A stretch of DNA of 64,000 nt from Micropterix aruncella (GCA_944548615.1 OX155980.1:41689865-41753864); one strand, 5' to 3'; positions 45,331 through 58,562 are shown, numbered from the stretch's first letter. The notes: generated from the sequence alone by a model not told the origin. Program-made: numbers and translations.

Positions 45331-46183
45331 TTAAAACTGATTTTTTTTTTGAGACACTTGCAGGGGCTGGACTGAGAAGTGGTGACGCTCGCTGTGGGGG
45401 GGGGGGGGAGGAGGTCTAATAAATGTTAACTTTACTATATAACGAAAGTATCTCGACTGATAAAATACTCGATAGATATTTTGCCAAATTTTCCATACGT
45501 TTGAATTTAAAATGATGTACCTGTAAGGTCTAAGTTTGGGTTCTAGTTTGTCGCAATACAAATTTGTGGTGCATATTAGAGCAGTATACCAGACCCTAGC
45601 TTCTCCTAGAACGAAACTGTAATCGAATGGACCTACGTCACTAGTCCTAAGGGCTCGCATATGGCCGACTTCTGTCTGCTACTCCGCCGACGCTAAAATT
45701 TTAAGGCAAACTTCGAGACATTCGCCAACCTTTACTTGCCGGTGACGCCAACCAAAGGCGTTCGACGAGACGTATTCACTGTTCTACTGTTCTCTACGTA
45801 TATTGTGCTATTATTTGGTTCTACCCTGTTGTTCTATTGTGCTATTATTTCCTTCTAAAAAAACACCTTGCGAGATTGGGCATTGTTAAAGGCGGATATT
45901 TTTATAGACTCTTAAGTATATAAATAGACACTGCACAAAATAAATAATAATTATTTTTCTGAATTTAATGCATATTTCATTTTTGTCTGTTTTGAGCTAT
46001 GTGCAAACCTTTAAAAACTAATGATATATATCGCCCTTTAGTTGTACATTTATGATGTTTTAATATTTATTTCTGGCTATATTTTTGGGTATATTTTATT
46101 ACAGTAAAATAGAAAATATCGTAGTTGTCTGACATTGTAAATAAGCCTGCACTACGTGGAAACCTCTTCTTAAAATAACGTCA
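45331..46183. other. No gene recognised
   Basis: A G-run of 14 at 45396-45409; otherwise AT-rich with a CpG patch at 45680-45780. Confidence 0.4.
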
Positions 46184-47030
46184 ATGCCCATCGCCAAGCG
46201 CAAGTATGTAATACAAGATACATTGAGTGTTGTGTGCGCGGCGGATTTTCTAAATTTCCGCGCGCCGAGTCTGCCGCCCCATCACCGTTGTAATCAGCGC
46301 AGTAACAGCGCAATTTGCCGCCTACCTACCAGCAAAATAACGGATGACTATCGACAACACTTCAGTCTAACCTGGACAACGGCATTTGCAACATCGCCGA
46401 AACTTCGCGTGCTACAAACTTTACGCGGTAAATTCGTTGTTATCTTAGTTGTTTTATTATTTTTAATAAATCTTCATTTTGTGATATATTTCCATGAATT
46501 TAAGATATACCCGACGTATTTTTTCACTATTTTGAAGTAGGTTCATTGAAGTGAGAAAGATGGTTTCATTTTTTGAATATATAGTTTTAAATTGTCAATT
46601 TTAAGGCCTATGATAGCTTTTTAGGATTGATAACTACCAATTAATAGTTACATTAGATGTACCTTAACATATTTTTTCAGTTATCTCAGTTATTTTATAT
46701 CACGCCCAGGCCTTTTTTGGTTTTGTCAACTATTTTAATTGTAGTTAATATTATTATTACTTTTCTTATTTAAGCCTAATCTGTATTATAAAAATTAGAA
46801 ATTACTTTGTACTAGATGGTAAGGATAGTAACAGCGCGATGGCGGCTTGGTCGAACGCGTGGAAATCGCTACCGAAAGAGCCCATTTGAACTCGTCGCTT
46901 CGTCTCGCTGCGGTTTAATTTGTAAATGTCAGCAAGCTGAAAATTCCTCCTCCGGATTGCTCTTAGTCATTTTTTCACCGCCGAGGGTCGTCTTTAACTT
47001 TCTTCCCCGCCTCTGATTGAGCGCGTTCGT
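46184..47030 (+). other. CpG-rich patches with unassigned frames
   Basis: Frames of 118 codons (46184-46540) and 66 codons (46816-47016) match nothing recognised. The first contains CGCCGAAACTTCGCGTGCTA and TACGCGGTAAATTCGTT (46396-46446), words also seen in the palindromic insertion at 62806-63028 and at 54640-54742. This suggests a third relic of that element rather than a gene. Confidence 0.4.
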
Positions 47031-47431
47031 TTAAGGAAACTCGTTTGGCATTCTGGATTTACCCTGAGGTACGTACTTTGGATATTATTTAAATGAAAAA
47101 CGCTGGAAAGCAGATCCTCCTGGGGGAATTCTTACGCTCAGCTATCTTTCTGCATGACAAGGCGTTTTTTCTCGGAAACTTGTGATAGGCAGAACTCTAA
47201 AGCCTAATCTACCCTAAAGCTCACAGAAAATCTAGAATAGTCTGAAACTAACATCAGAAATAAAAGGAAATGACGTGATTAAAAAGAAACTGCCGCGTCC
47301 AAAGCTCAGTACATCCAAATTAGAAATTTGAGCCGCTCACAATTGTATCGTTATTTGCGGGCCAGAGCATCCAATGTTTAGTGAGTATAATTTTAGAGAT
47401 ACTGACCTTCGAACGATTTGACCTTTGTTAA

Positions 47432-48778
47432 AGTAAAATAAAATACATTAGACGACACTGTATTGCCGGTAAATGCTCGAACTTGGAAAGAAACATTTAG
47501 TATCGCTCAAGTTAATATAAACAAGCTAAAAACTTGGCTAGACAGAAATGTTTTAACGCTTAATGCTCTTAAGACCAATTACATTACTTTCTCATTACGT
47601 TGTTCTGATTCCTTTTATATATGTCGATATCTGAAAATTCAAGGATACGCTTCCACATTGTCAAAACACAACTGTTCCTGTAGGCCAATAATAAGGATAA
47701 CTGAATCAACCTATTTATGCATCACGATCGACGAGAGGATTAACTGGGAAAGCCAAGTCACCAACCTAGCAACAAGAACTCGCAAATTTTTCTATGCTTT
47801 TTTGGGGTTCAAAAACATTTTTATCGTTAGCAACCACCAAAATGGTGTATAAATGGCATTGTGCCAAAGTCTATGGGTCCATGGCATCATTGCATGGGGT
47901 GCCTGCACTACGCAAGTGTTGGATCCACTTTTAAAAGCACAGAAGCTCTTATTAAGGGCCATTGGAAAAAAATATCCACGTTATCCATTTGTACTTCTGT
48001 TTAAAGATTTACAGGTTTTGCAAATAAAACAGATTTTTGAGAAACAAATTCTGATTTTCTTCAGAAAGCACCCACAGAATTGGTAAAAAGGTCAGCAAGC
48101 TCTTGCAATAAGAGCGGCGGCATCTACTGATCTCTCTATTAAAAGCTACCATTGCACAAAGGCAAATGTATTTTATGGCGCCAAATTTTTTTAACAGCAT
48201 CGACGACAATTTGATAAAAATACCAATATTATTAACTTTAAATTTAAAATAAACAGATGGGTAATATAATTTGGATACATGCGTTTAGAAAATGAACTGC
48301 TGCGAATTGCTGTGTAGAGAAAAATATTTGTATCGATGTATGTGAATTTTATATCTATTTATGTATTGTATTTATTATATCACGTAACACGTACATATAT
48401 GGCGAATTTTATTTCATCAAATTCTTAAATCTATAAAAATATTTTATATTGGTTAATATAAAACGGTGAAGGGTTACCTTTATTATTCTTCGTCCTTGTC
48501 TCTCTTCTTTTTTTATTTTCGATTTATATTAGTTTGATACTAATATTTATGTTTTACAGCATCTGCATTATGTGCATCTAGATACGGGCTCGAGAAGCCT
48601 CGTAGATGTGCATAGCGCAATTTATTACGTAAGCTGTGTATATATTATATACATTATATACGTATACAATGTTTACATTATTTAACAATGTAAATATGTA
48701 ACTCTTCGGTAACAATGTAACAATTTTTCTTACAAGTATTAAATAAATAAATAAATAAATAAAAATTACAGTAAAATA
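47432..48778 (+). mobile_element. CR1/Jockey-group LINE, 5'-truncated, with 9-bp target duplication
   Basis: Target duplication AGTAAAATA at 47432-47440 and 48770-48778; insert 47441-48769. It begins at the RT active site (LDDTVLPVNARTW), continues with INKLKTWLDRNVLTLNALKT and a stop at 47850, then in another frame ALCQSLWVHGIIAWGACTT and QKLLLRAI. The 3' non-coding region (GTGCATCTAGATACGGGCTC, GCCTCGTAGATGTGCATAGC) ends in an AAAT tail at 48738-48763. The same 3' region recurs at 51690-51930. Confidence 0.85.
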
Positions 48779-50025
48779 TGACAGTTCACAAAGTAAACCC
48801 ATTATGCCTAGTATCGAAAGTAAAATAAAAATAGGCCAGAAAGCTCAAATTGAAATTGAACTGGCTATGGTGTTGCTAGTTCTTTTTGATTCTGTGGTAT
48901 TATCCATCCATATTAAACGGAAAATTTATCGAGAAGCATGGTGATACTATACGTATCGACGACTCCTATTTATCAAATAACATTTAGAAATGAGAAGTAG
49001 TAGGAGATGCATCACAATTGCGAGTTCTACGATCGAAAGTTTTGGTAGATATGACCGTGCAATTTAAAGCGATTATATGCGATATATGCGATTCCTTTTG
49101 AGGGCGGCTCAGTACACGCAAAGGGCAGAGTATCCAATTTGGAAGTACTAAAATTTCGACAATATTACTATGGCTATCAGGTGATACCATCCAAAATGCA
49201 GTATTTATAATACTACAGCTTCTGGACTTTGGACGTACTAACCCTAACTCACTATTATGGAAACGATATAAACAAACAAAATCAAAGTAAAAAAAAAGCA
49301 AAACACAAAATCATAGCATTTTCAAATCACACATACGTCTGTTGTGTCATCAAACCAGTTATGGTCTAGCAACGTTACATATAAGGACTTATTTCATATA
49401 CATCTAACTAACGACATACAGACAAAAGGGACATCAATGCCTCGATACCAATAGCATACAAGACTACCTTCCGAGCCCAGAACACAAACATAGTTACCAG
49501 TCCGCAACACTAGAGCAGGTTTAGTCCCAGAAGAATCTGATGCCTTGCCCAAAAAACATACTGAAAATCATTGCAATAGTGATTGATGATAACAGAAAGA
49601 AAGCCAGCGGGCCGCTTATACTGCCAATAAACAAGACCAGGAGCCGGAACTGTAGATGGTAATGTAGTAATGTAGCCGGCACTGTAGATGGTAGTGTAGA
49701 TGAATGAGGACCCCGTGCGGTAATATACATGAATGGAGCTGGTGTATGTTATGCCCAAAGGCCACCACTCCAGGAACGCAATACAGGAAGCGGGGAAAGA
49801 AAGAAATATTTTTTTTAACATAATTCATATACAAATGCCACATGAAAAAAAAAACGAAAAAAGCAAGTCCCATCACATGCACAATAAAACCGCAGCAATC
49901 CACAAAAAAAAACAGAGGCTCTCTAAATAGAGTAAGAGAGGACTGCAGAAAAGGTTGTACAGTTTAGGGTAGCGACCTGGAAAAACATGATTCATACTTT
50001 CAGCACTAATAACAGGGGAAAATTC
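48779..50025. other. No trusted gene; duplicated GTAGATGGTA segment
   Basis: At 49650-49700 the word GTAGATGGTA(A/G)TGTAG is repeated next to CCGG-CACTG words. Three overlapping minus frames at 49510-49903 arise from this and are not supported as genes. Confidence 0.4.
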
Positions 50026-50029
50026 ATTG

Positions 50030-50560
50030 CAGCAAGAGAGATTCATACGTGCGTTCCGCTCGAACTCCATAAGGAAAGGGAAGCAATGACCGGAAGTGCC
50101 ACGCGTGCGGTGTAAGGAGAGAGACGAAGTGTTACAATAAAAGAGTACAGCTATACACCGGTTGTTGCCAGCGAAGCTAGCCTGCCGAATGCTTGATAAT
50201 TTAGATGGACACTTGAGTGTTGTCAAATGCTACGGGCGAACCCGCCACTCCAAGAAGGTAAAACAATATTAGATTATTCTTTCTCCTATGGAGTAAACGC
50301 CGAGACTTAGGGACAACTTAAAATACTCTCTAACTACGCTAACAAGCCCGTGAGAGTCCAACCGTGAGTTGAGCCGACCCAAGATAACAAACAGGTCATC
50401 AAGCCCAAGCTGATTGGATTCGGGAGATACCAAATTATATGGACCCCTCTCCTGGGCTGAATTAGCGACTACAGGAAACTGCCGTTCAGGCACAGCCGCG
50501 TCACATGGCCTGTTTGACTCGTGACTGTTGCAGAGAGAGAACAAAAGAAAATCGACAGGG
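50030..50560. repeat. Possible fourth copy of GC-rich repeat R
   Basis: GAACCCGCCACTCC at 50228, GTGAGTTGAGCCGACCCAAGA at 50362 and AAGCCCAAGCTGATTGG at 50400 recall words of copy B at 23990 and 24527-24575. Diverged; extent uncertain. Confidence 0.4.
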
Positions 50561-50998
50561 TAAACGAGAATTCGCAAACATATACATATATTATACCCGC
50601 ACTAATTTGTAATTCGCAGGGCAATATATCTAGAGCAGCAAAACTCAGTAGACGTCTTAATTAAATAGTGTTTCTTTATTCATATTTTAATTGCGATTTT
50701 TCACTGATGAAAACCTTCAGTTTCAAAGGACATGTTGGGCGATTAACCAAGAAAATGTGATTCTGAAACAAGTAGTTAAATTCTGAAACAAGTAGTTAAA
50801 TATTCATCGGAATAACAGTCGCGAGTCAGTAAGTACCTGTATTCGGAATCTGCATCAACGAATATTATGAGTATTTTAGATAAAGTGGTGTTAGGCTGGT
50901 TTCAAGGTTTGCCAGTTAATCGGTTGACAGTAAAATGTAGATACTCTGCGTAAAGCGTAATCCTAATTTTACTAAAAGATAGGATGCTTTCTTACAAG

Positions 50999-51384
50999 CA
51001 GTGCTGGATTAACCAATGTAGAGGCCGTCGAAATCTCTGGCCCCCCTTTGCATTGTTCGTTTCCCCCTTTGGGCTGTTAAACATTCTGATGACGATATTG
51101 TGTAGAATAGACGTGTATATAAACAAAAAACGATCGCATCGGCAAAGTCGGCCGTTTAACATTTCTGACCATGCCAATGTCATGTATCAAAGACGCGCAT
51201 ACATACAAAATACGATCGCATAGGCTGGCAGCGGCCAACTATTGATAATTTATAACAACTATACCTCAGGAGGATTAAAAAGTTTATCAAATAGTTTCTC
51301 CCTAAAATTTCAATTGCTAAGCCCCAAAAAGGCGTGGGACCCATTGGCCGGTGCCTAGTTGGCCTTTTTGATAATCCGGCACTG
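50999..51384. mobile_element. hAT-like MITE, 386 bp
   Basis: Ends are CAGTGCTGGATTA and, in reverse, CAGTGCCGGATTA, each followed by CAA and GGCC words. The CAGTG start fits hAT-type terminal repeats. The 8-base flanks (CTTACAAG, CATTAGTC) do not match, so the target duplication is decayed or the superfamily is different. No transposase; the frames on both strands are not convincing. Confidence 0.7.
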
Positions 51385-51689
51385 CATTAGTCATCTTTTA
51401 AAGACAAGAGTATCTATTTCTCCAAAGAACAGCGATGATCGATTACTTTAGTTTCCTTGACGCGCTTGTGCGGCCAGTCCTAACTTTGTCCTATGTAGTC
51501 AACAGCCTTCGCGCCGATCGGCGTCGGTTGGGACAAATTGCCGGTAAATCATGTCAGAAAAAGCAACCAAACCATGCACATTAAAATAAATAGGCACGTG
51601 ACCTTTGCACTCGACCAGCCAACCAGCAAACTCTAAAAAGGGCCTTACTAACCTTAGACTTTGACATTGCTTTGACCATGTATTGTATA

Positions 51690-51930
51690 TAAAAATATTT
51701 TTGATATTTATTATTATAAAACGGTGAAGTAATACTATTACTTTATGCTATTGCAGTATAATTGTGCGTCTAGATACAGTCCTAACAAGCCTCGTTAGAT
51801 GTGCATAGCGCCTTGTGTTACTTGAGCTGTGTCGATCTCAATCTGTTGTTCTTCATAATTTCATTTCTTTACTTCTGTGATATTGTAACTATGTATACTT
51901 CTTGAACAAGCAATAAATTATTAAATAAAT
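51690..51930 (+). mobile_element. LINE 3' end, same family as 47441-48769
   Basis: AAAACGGTGAAG, GTGCGTCTAGATACAG, GCCTCGTTAGATGTGCATAG and a closing TTAAATAAATA match the 3' non-coding region of the LINE ending 48769 in the same order. No coding part remains. Confidence 0.75.
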
Positions 51931-52101
51931 ATAGTCCTAGTCAATATTTTCATCATTCTGAAAACATGGCATATACAATAGGTTATTCCCTCGCAGAATA
52001 AGATGATAAAGTTTCAATTGCAATGATAACGCGGTCTCCTAGGCGGGATAAGACGAACAATAAAGGTATAGGAATACACGTAATAGTGTTGCAGTAGCCT
52101 T

Positions 52102-52587
52102 GTGTTTCTTGGAAATACCAGGAGAGACGACGTAATGAAATTTCGGTGTCGCCTCGCGCCGAGTGACTGTAATGTTTTGATGTCGCGCGCCGCAAAACCA
52201 CAGATTAATCTGAGAGTGGTGTGTATTCTCAACAGATATGACATGATTGAGAATCCGCCCTTCATCTTCTTAAGTGCCGTCTTCTACAAAAACATTGACG
52301 ATCATAATCATATCATTTTATTAATTCAAGAGAATGCATTACAGAACAATAATCACTACATAATTAGGCGCTATACAATATTTTTGAATGCGTCAATAAC
52401 AAAACCGCTTAAGTGCGAGTTTTACTCGAGACAAGGGATTCGGTCTTTCGAAAGTGGTTCTTGTTATAATATATTTTTACATAAATTTACTACAAAATTT
52501 GCATTTCTTCACACTACTCATTTGCATAAACTGTTGTGCCAGTACGCAAAAAGCTATAATGGATACAACCGGTTCATGATTACATGA
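52102..52587 (+). other. Unassigned 161-codon frame
   Basis: The longest frame in this part of the window that I cannot link to a transposon. It has no recognisable domain, signal peptide or repeat. Overlapping minus frames cover its first third (52265-51983), so the GC-richer 52020-52200 segment keeps several frames open. Exon, decayed element or chance are all possible. Confidence 0.2.
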
Positions 52588-53142
52588 AATTATATAATAT
52601 CCGAATTTTCTACGTTTTAATAACTGCATACACGAACATATTCATGCAATAACAAACGACAGAACAACAAATTAATAATTGGTTTTGAAAATGGAATCAC
52701 ATTGCTTTGTATGAAAAATTATTTAAATTTGAAATTCCAACTTAAAAAGAAGTTATCCAAGTATAGACTTTGACTTTTCACTGTTCAGTGAACTACTATA
52801 TTCAAAACATGCAAGATTTTGCAAAGAAAACACCGAGAGCGTAAAGCATATCCATTCTATGGATATGCAAACCAATTTCATACCTCTATTACATATTGTA
52901 ACGTGTTAAGTCGGCGCTAAGCGCCGAGCTTTAGTCATATGGCAAAAGACGAGATCTCCAAAATACTGCGGAGAGCGGGCTGTGTACACTGGTCGTATGT
53001 TTGCATTGACCTCTGTTCCTTAGTTGCCATATTAAATAAATATTAATTTAATAGATAAAAAAAATTTAATAGATAAAAAAATATTAAGTAGAGTATTTAA
53101 TAAGAAGAATAAAAGCCAACCCTCTGATATTAAAAAAAACTG
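52588..53142. other. No gene recognised
   Basis: AT-rich; a direct repeat TTTAATAGATAAAAAAA around 53047-53080. A short palindrome CGGCGCTAAGCGCCG at 52912-52926. Confidence 0.4.
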
Positions 53143-53734
53143 TTAAGCTATTGCATAGCTTTTATCGCGGGCCTAGGCCAGCGCGGCGACCGAATGAAGA
53201 AATTTCTTAACGAAAATTAATGATTTTAAACTGATAATTACGTCTAAACGAGTACTGCTTACGATTCGAAAAAAATATATGTTAAACAAGAACATTTTCC
53301 TAATATTCTTAGCTTTGAATATTTTAGATTTTGTGTATATTACATAGTGTAATTAATTTGTGAAATTAGGTCTAACCGAACACAAAAACGACTATTACGC
53401 AAATACTATCTGGCGGATTATTATGAAACCTGCACCATTTTAAAGACAATTTAATTATCTATCTTTTTATCTACGTTTTTTTTCGAATAATCCGGTTTTT
53501 TGCTTAATCGAATAAAAAATTCGTGCGCGGCGCTCTATCGGAAGACGTTTAAATTATTCCGAATCATTTGCTTTCGCAGCCGCAAATGATTCGGAATAAT
53601 TTAAACGTTTTTCGATAGAGTGCAGTTATCTGATATCAGAAAAAATAAAATAAATAAAATACATAAATAATTATAATTGCCTAAGCTATGCTATGCAATA
53701 GCTTTACCGCGGCAGTCCCCGAGTGCCACACGTA
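53143..53734 (-). mobile_element. 600-bp hairpin element, copy 3 (inverted)
   Basis: Reads on the plus strand from TTAAGCTATTGCATAGC to GCACTCGGGGACT in reverse, ending CACACGTA before a T-run. The central hairpin is complete (arms around 53529-53572 and 53581-53625, with the inner ATTTGC/GCAAAT). T-run next to the end matches the A-runs beside copies 1 and 2. Confidence 0.88.
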
Positions 53735-54639
53735 TTTTTTTTTTTATTCTCTTTATTATTTCAGAACAATTACGAATACGTTACATATTCCATTTACGTT
53801 CCGTTATTCCTGACAATTGCACAAGAAATAGGGTTTTTTTAATACAGGATACTAAACTATTATCTTAGCTACGTACATAGATTAAATAAATGGGGTTGAA
53901 TTTATAAAGTAAAATTCGAATCGAAGAAGTAGAATCACTCTATTAACTGATCCCTGCCTACCCGATTTAGATTTATTGGCTAAATTGTGTGATTATTAGG
54001 TACCTTATTAAATTAATAATGTTTCCGCAATGTCATGCGCTTTAGGAGAGTGAAATAAATGGCTCCAGCTCAGCTTGAGGGAAATGTTTTGGGTTCCAGA
54101 AAATTTTATATTTCAGTTCAAATTTCATGAGAAATTACTTTATTTTTATTTATACAATCGGGCTCAAACTATGGGTTGGACTTTTTTAATAGTAGAGAAA
54201 ACACGTACCTGTAGATTATAAATCCATAGCCAACAGAAGTTCGTAAAAATAGTGACTGACAAGGGGAAACAGCGGCCGACTAGTAGAAGGCGGCCTCGTC
54301 GATTATGATTATCGGGCAGTCAGGCGTCGAGATAAAGAAAATAGAAGAAGAAGAAAGGCTATATAGACGAATGAGTATTAATAGGGTAGATATATGGCCA
54401 TGGATCAAAGAATGCCCATTTTCTGTAGCAAGTTTACCATTACCAGGTGGATTATTGCAATGAGAATTTCCCTAGCACCACTTACGAGGACCGAGCTAAA
54501 CATGACAAAGACCACTCTAATCAGTATTATGTAAACTAACCTGCAATAATAAGTATTAGGTATAACAGAGTATAATAATATACAGATATAGAGAAAGATT
54601 TTACTTCCGCTGTTGTCTAGGGTAGGCTGTCTTCCCTTG
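53735..54639. other. No gene recognised; possible LINE tails
   Basis: The stretch 53745-53830 in reverse ends TTCTGAAATAATAAAGAGAA, as in LINE 3' ends. 54330-54358 has an AGAAGAAGAAG run like an RTE 3' end. Neither has coding support. Confidence 0.35.
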
Positions 54640-54742
54640 AAAGCCAAGGTAGCAACACGCCGAACCGTCGGGGCTACAAACTCACGCGGTAAATTCGTTT
54701 AATCTTATTAACAATGTCGAACAACCGCGATAGTCTTCGATT
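54640..54742 (-). mobile_element. Relic of the element inserted at 62806-63028
   Basis: In reverse it reads ATGAAATCGAAGACTATCGC, GGTTGTTCGACATT, AACGAATTTACCGCGTGA and CCGACGGTTCGGCGTGTTGC, the same order as the left half of the 62806 insertion. It is a single, not palindromic, copy. Confidence 0.7.
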
Positions 54743-55257
54743 TCATGTTAGATTGAAAATTTTGGGGTACCTGATATCTAAAACGAATTAATTGATACTG
54801 ATTAATAGTCAGAATATAAATAAACTTTATGAAGATAGAAACTACTCTTGAAAAGCCACTTTCAAAGGATTTGCCCATCTGTTTAACTGATAACACCATT
54901 TTTAATCTGTCGTCCTGGCAACCGACTCTTAACTGTAGCTAGTGCTGAAAACGAACGGAAAATGGCTTTTAGCCAATTCGGTTACGAGAGCAGTCGCAAA
55001 CTTTTGTACTCTTCGCAATTTCGTCTATTATGTTTTTTGAGGTGCGTGTCTTCACCATTGTGATCTTAAAGCTATGCCGCGTAATATTGGTATTTTGGTA
55101 TGTTGATTTTATTTTCAGTCGGTGAAAAAGCGGCAAACGGTCAATTTCGAAATGACGAATATGTTGTACCTTCAATTAAAGAGAGTTGCCGATTTGTTCG
55201 TTAGCTTTATTGGACGCCAATAATGTGAAGTCAGCATTAGAGCTTTTTATGATTCGT
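54743..55257. other. No gene recognised
   Basis: AT-rich, frames under 70 codons with nothing recognised. Confidence 0.4.
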
Positions 55258-55620
55258 GATTAACTGCGATGAAATGTACGTATTGACAAACTATGCGATA
55301 TATTTTTTCTTATGGAGGCTTGCGCCTTCACTGTCACGAGAAACACTTCATCAATGCTATTTTGCATATGCACATTCTCTCCTTTTTTACGGATTCGTAC
55401 TATGGGTACGCGCTTCCGACCGCCAGCGGTTATCTACTGTTTAAAAGCGGACAATCCGATGTCTATGACCGCATGTCTCCGGTAATACTCCAGCTAGACA
55501 GTCCTTTTTAAGTTTACGTATTCTAACCCTTCCTCTGTTTGCACATCCTGAAAATAGAAACTTTTGTATATACTAACGGGGATACTTTAGATAAGTCATT
55601 TAACTCGCTGAAGAAGTCTG
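55258..55620 (+). pseudogene. CR1-like LINE C-terminal fragment
   Basis: Reads LAPSLSRETLHQCYFAYAHS, LLFYGFVLWVRASDRQRL, as in the block after the RT domain (Y-A-x-x-S-x-L-x-Y-G-x-x-x-W). Later pieces in shifted frames (VYVF-PFLCLHIL, YTNGD) fit the next block. Many stops; dead. Confidence 0.6.
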
Positions 55621-56311
55621 AACAATCGGCGTACCCCATTGAATTCTAATATATATTAAATTGTTAAATTTAGTAGATGGTCCTGACAACGCCATATCAG
55701 CCAAAAATTTTCTACCTTAAAAACCTTTTAGAAAAGAAACAAAAAATAAATTAATAAAATAATAAAAAAATAATAAAGATGCAAATTTGTTAAAAAATGG
55801 ATATTTTTCTGCTGAAAGTTTTTACCGAATTTTACCGAAACAGTCTTAGATCACTTTAGTTACCAAGATATTGACAAAGGGATATGTTAATTTGAAAACT
55901 GTAATCATGAAACCATTCTGGCTCGTTTTAATCGATATTTCTCGAGAATTCAATTCAATTCATTTATTTCAAAAGATCTTTAGAGATTGTCGAAACTAAA
56001 ACTAGGTGTTAGGTACATTTAATATTATTCACAATTTAATTCCTTCGTGATTTCATTTCCGTTCAGTTCTAAAGTTCACTTCGTAAATTATACACGTCAT
56101 ATACAGATATAAATTAATAACGATAGAGACAGAGTTCAATTTGTAGATAAAAAATATAGATGGAAGTCATGTTTAATAGATTATATACGCATACTTGAAC
56201 AAGTGGTATTTATAGTCTAGAAGATTATTATTAAAATTCATTATTATTAATTATTAAAATTCATTTTTGTCATTAAAACGATTATTAAAGATTATTAAAA
56301 TTAAAATATAA

Positions 56312-57110
56312 TTAAAATTCATTTATGTCATATAATTCCTTATAAATTAGTAGCTTTCTGACTTCCGAATAGAAAACTAATATTTTCTTTTCCCTACATA
56401 TTAGGTCTTTTAGGTTTTGTGGCAGTTTATTAAAGAAGGACATTCCCACGTAGTTAGGGTCTCTGCGTAAAATTTCTAAGTTCGGACGAGGTAATAGTAG
56501 ATTGTTCCTCGATCTAGTCAAGTGAGTATGTACTTCTACAGGTTTCTTAAATTTAGATATGTCTTTAGCTACTAGTTTGATGCACTCAAATAAATATAGT
56601 GATGGCAGGGTGAGTATATTTTGATTCCTGAATGATCCACGACACGATTGAAAGCTGTCCATGTTATTTAGAATTCTTATTGCGCGTTTCTGCAGGGAGA
56701 AAATATGCTGCCTAAATTCCATGGTACACTGAGCCCAGAATGAGATGCCGTAACGTAGGTGCGACTCAAAGTGGGCGAAATATATGCATCTGGCGTCTGT
56801 TTTACTGATAATTTTGCACATCTGACGCATTAAAAAGCATGCTCTAGAAAGCTTGTCACTCAATATTTCGGCCGCGGGGTCCACTTTAACTTATCGTCTA
56901 TTACGACACCCAGGAATTTGTGCGTATCAACATTGCTTACCTTGTGCACCCCAATTTTTAGTGCCGGAATATTCGAAGAAGTCTTTTTGGAACCAGAATG
57001 TATCATTGAAACAGTCTTTGAGGCATTTAGAGCAAGGTTATTGCACTCCAACCAGTCGTTTAGTTGCACTAGCTCTTTATTCAATGTGTCAATTACTCGA
57101 TCTAAATCCT
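56312..57110 (-). pseudogene. CR1-like LINE C-terminal region
   Basis: Two frames. 57084-56860 reads MNKELVQLNDWLECNNLALN, ASKTVSMIHS, THKFLGVVIDDKLKWT. The second, 56884-56312, continues with DKLSRACFLMRQM, YFAHFESHLRYGISFWAQ, LQKRAIRILNNM, RNQNILTLPSLYLFECIKLV, TRSRNNLLLPRP and FFNKLPQNLKDL. Blocks are in family order and separated by one frameshift. Downstream of the catalytic core, function unclear (RNA or target binding is presumed for the family). Confidence 0.88.
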
Positions 57111-58562
57111 GGTCGGCATATGTTTACTGGTGTCGTCAGCGAATAGAATGACCTCAGAATTAGTAACCGCTGATGGAAGATCGTTCACATAAATTATAAA
57201 AAGAGTTGGTCCTAGTATACTCCCTTGTGGTACCCCAGATCTAACTATACACTCATCAAAAAATACTGGCCTAATTACGCCTCCCTCGTTTTCAGTGAGT
57301 TGCACTAATTGTCGTCTGTTATAGAGGTAACTTTGAAACCATTTCAGGCCGTTTCCTCGGATTCCGTATCTTTCGAGCTTGTATAATAAACGCTCGTAGT
57401 TAACCATGTCGAAAGCCTTCGACAGGTCGCAGAAAACAGTTCCTGAATACAGTTTTCTGTCCGTGTTTTTATACAATGTAGTTACCATATTTTTCAGTGC
57501 ATCCATAGTGCTTTTATTATTTCGGAACCCGAATTGGGCATCTGATAGGATATGTTTTTCTTCCAGGTATTTTATAAGTCTAATATTAACTATTTTCTCT
57601 AATATCTTGGACATAACAGGAAGTAAATCAATTGGCCTGTAATTTCCTATATCAGTTTTCGCATCTTTTTTATGTAGAGGTATTATCTTTGCGGTTTTAA
57701 ACTCTTCAGGGAAAACCCCATCTCTGAGGGAGATATTAAAGATATGGGCTAATTGCCCTGCTATTACTGGGAGAGCCAGTTTTATGGTGGAAATATCTAT
57801 GCTATCTACCCCTGTTGACTTTTTGTTCTTCATTGATCTTACTATGTTCGTAATCTCTACGGCGTTCGTTGGGCGCATAAAAAAGTTATGGTGGCTATGA
57901 GGATTATGTCCCGTTGACGTGCTCGATGCTGCTGCCTGTTGGGACAGTTGAATTGTCTTAGAGAAAAAATGATTGAATGCATTTGCCACGTCGAGTTGGT
58001 TACTAATAATGTCATCATTGTTGTTGAGAATTATGTTGGATGCATTTGTTTTATATTTACCCATTTGCTGATTAACTATTTTCCATAACGCCTTAGAATT
58101 GTTTTTCTCTCTCACGATTTCCTTTATAATGTGGCTTTTCTTGGCGTTCCGTATCACTCGTTTGTATAATTTCCCGTAAGCATTTATATAAGCAGCGATG
58201 CCGCTACTATGTTTAAATTTATGGATAAGACGAAGTGAACGCCAATTTTTAGAGGATACTTTGATGCCCTTCGTTAGCCAAGATTTATTTCTACGCGTAT
58301 TTATGATTTTAGTAATCTTTTCTGGAAAGCAATTATTAAAATGTAATTTAAATTTGGTTAGGAAGATATTGAATTTTTCTTCGCTGTTATTTTCGTTGTC
58401 TAAGTTCAGAAGATTAGTCCAGTCTTCTTTGATAAGGTTACTGAGAAATAAATCTTTGCACGGTTTTGAGAAGTTTCGGGTGATTTTATAATACTTTTCT
58501 TTTTTACACTTGTTTTCAATGGTAATAAAAATACCTTCATGATCAGAAAGACAAGTGGACAT
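57102..58562 (-). pseudogene. CR1-like LINE reverse transcriptase
   Basis: A 486-codon frame. Residues 1-15 are the endonuclease end (SDH). The RT core is from about residue 235: MKNKKSTGVDSIDISTIKLA, FKTAKIIPLHKK, NYRPIDLLPVMSKILEKIVN, AQFGFRNNKSTMDAL, VFCDLSKAFDMVNYERLLYK, GVPQGSILGPTLFIIYVNDL and the active site FADD. Both catalytic regions (D in DLSKAFD and FADD) are intact. The frame is lost immediately after FADDTS. It would copy LINE RNA into DNA at the nicked target. In the family the next block follows in the same frame, so one indel here and another near 56880 break the gene. Confidence 0.92.

Noticed and set aside
49510..49903. Three overlapping minus-strand frames of 69-103 codons
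   Set aside because: They overlap one another in different frames across a short internal duplication and show no recognisable domain.
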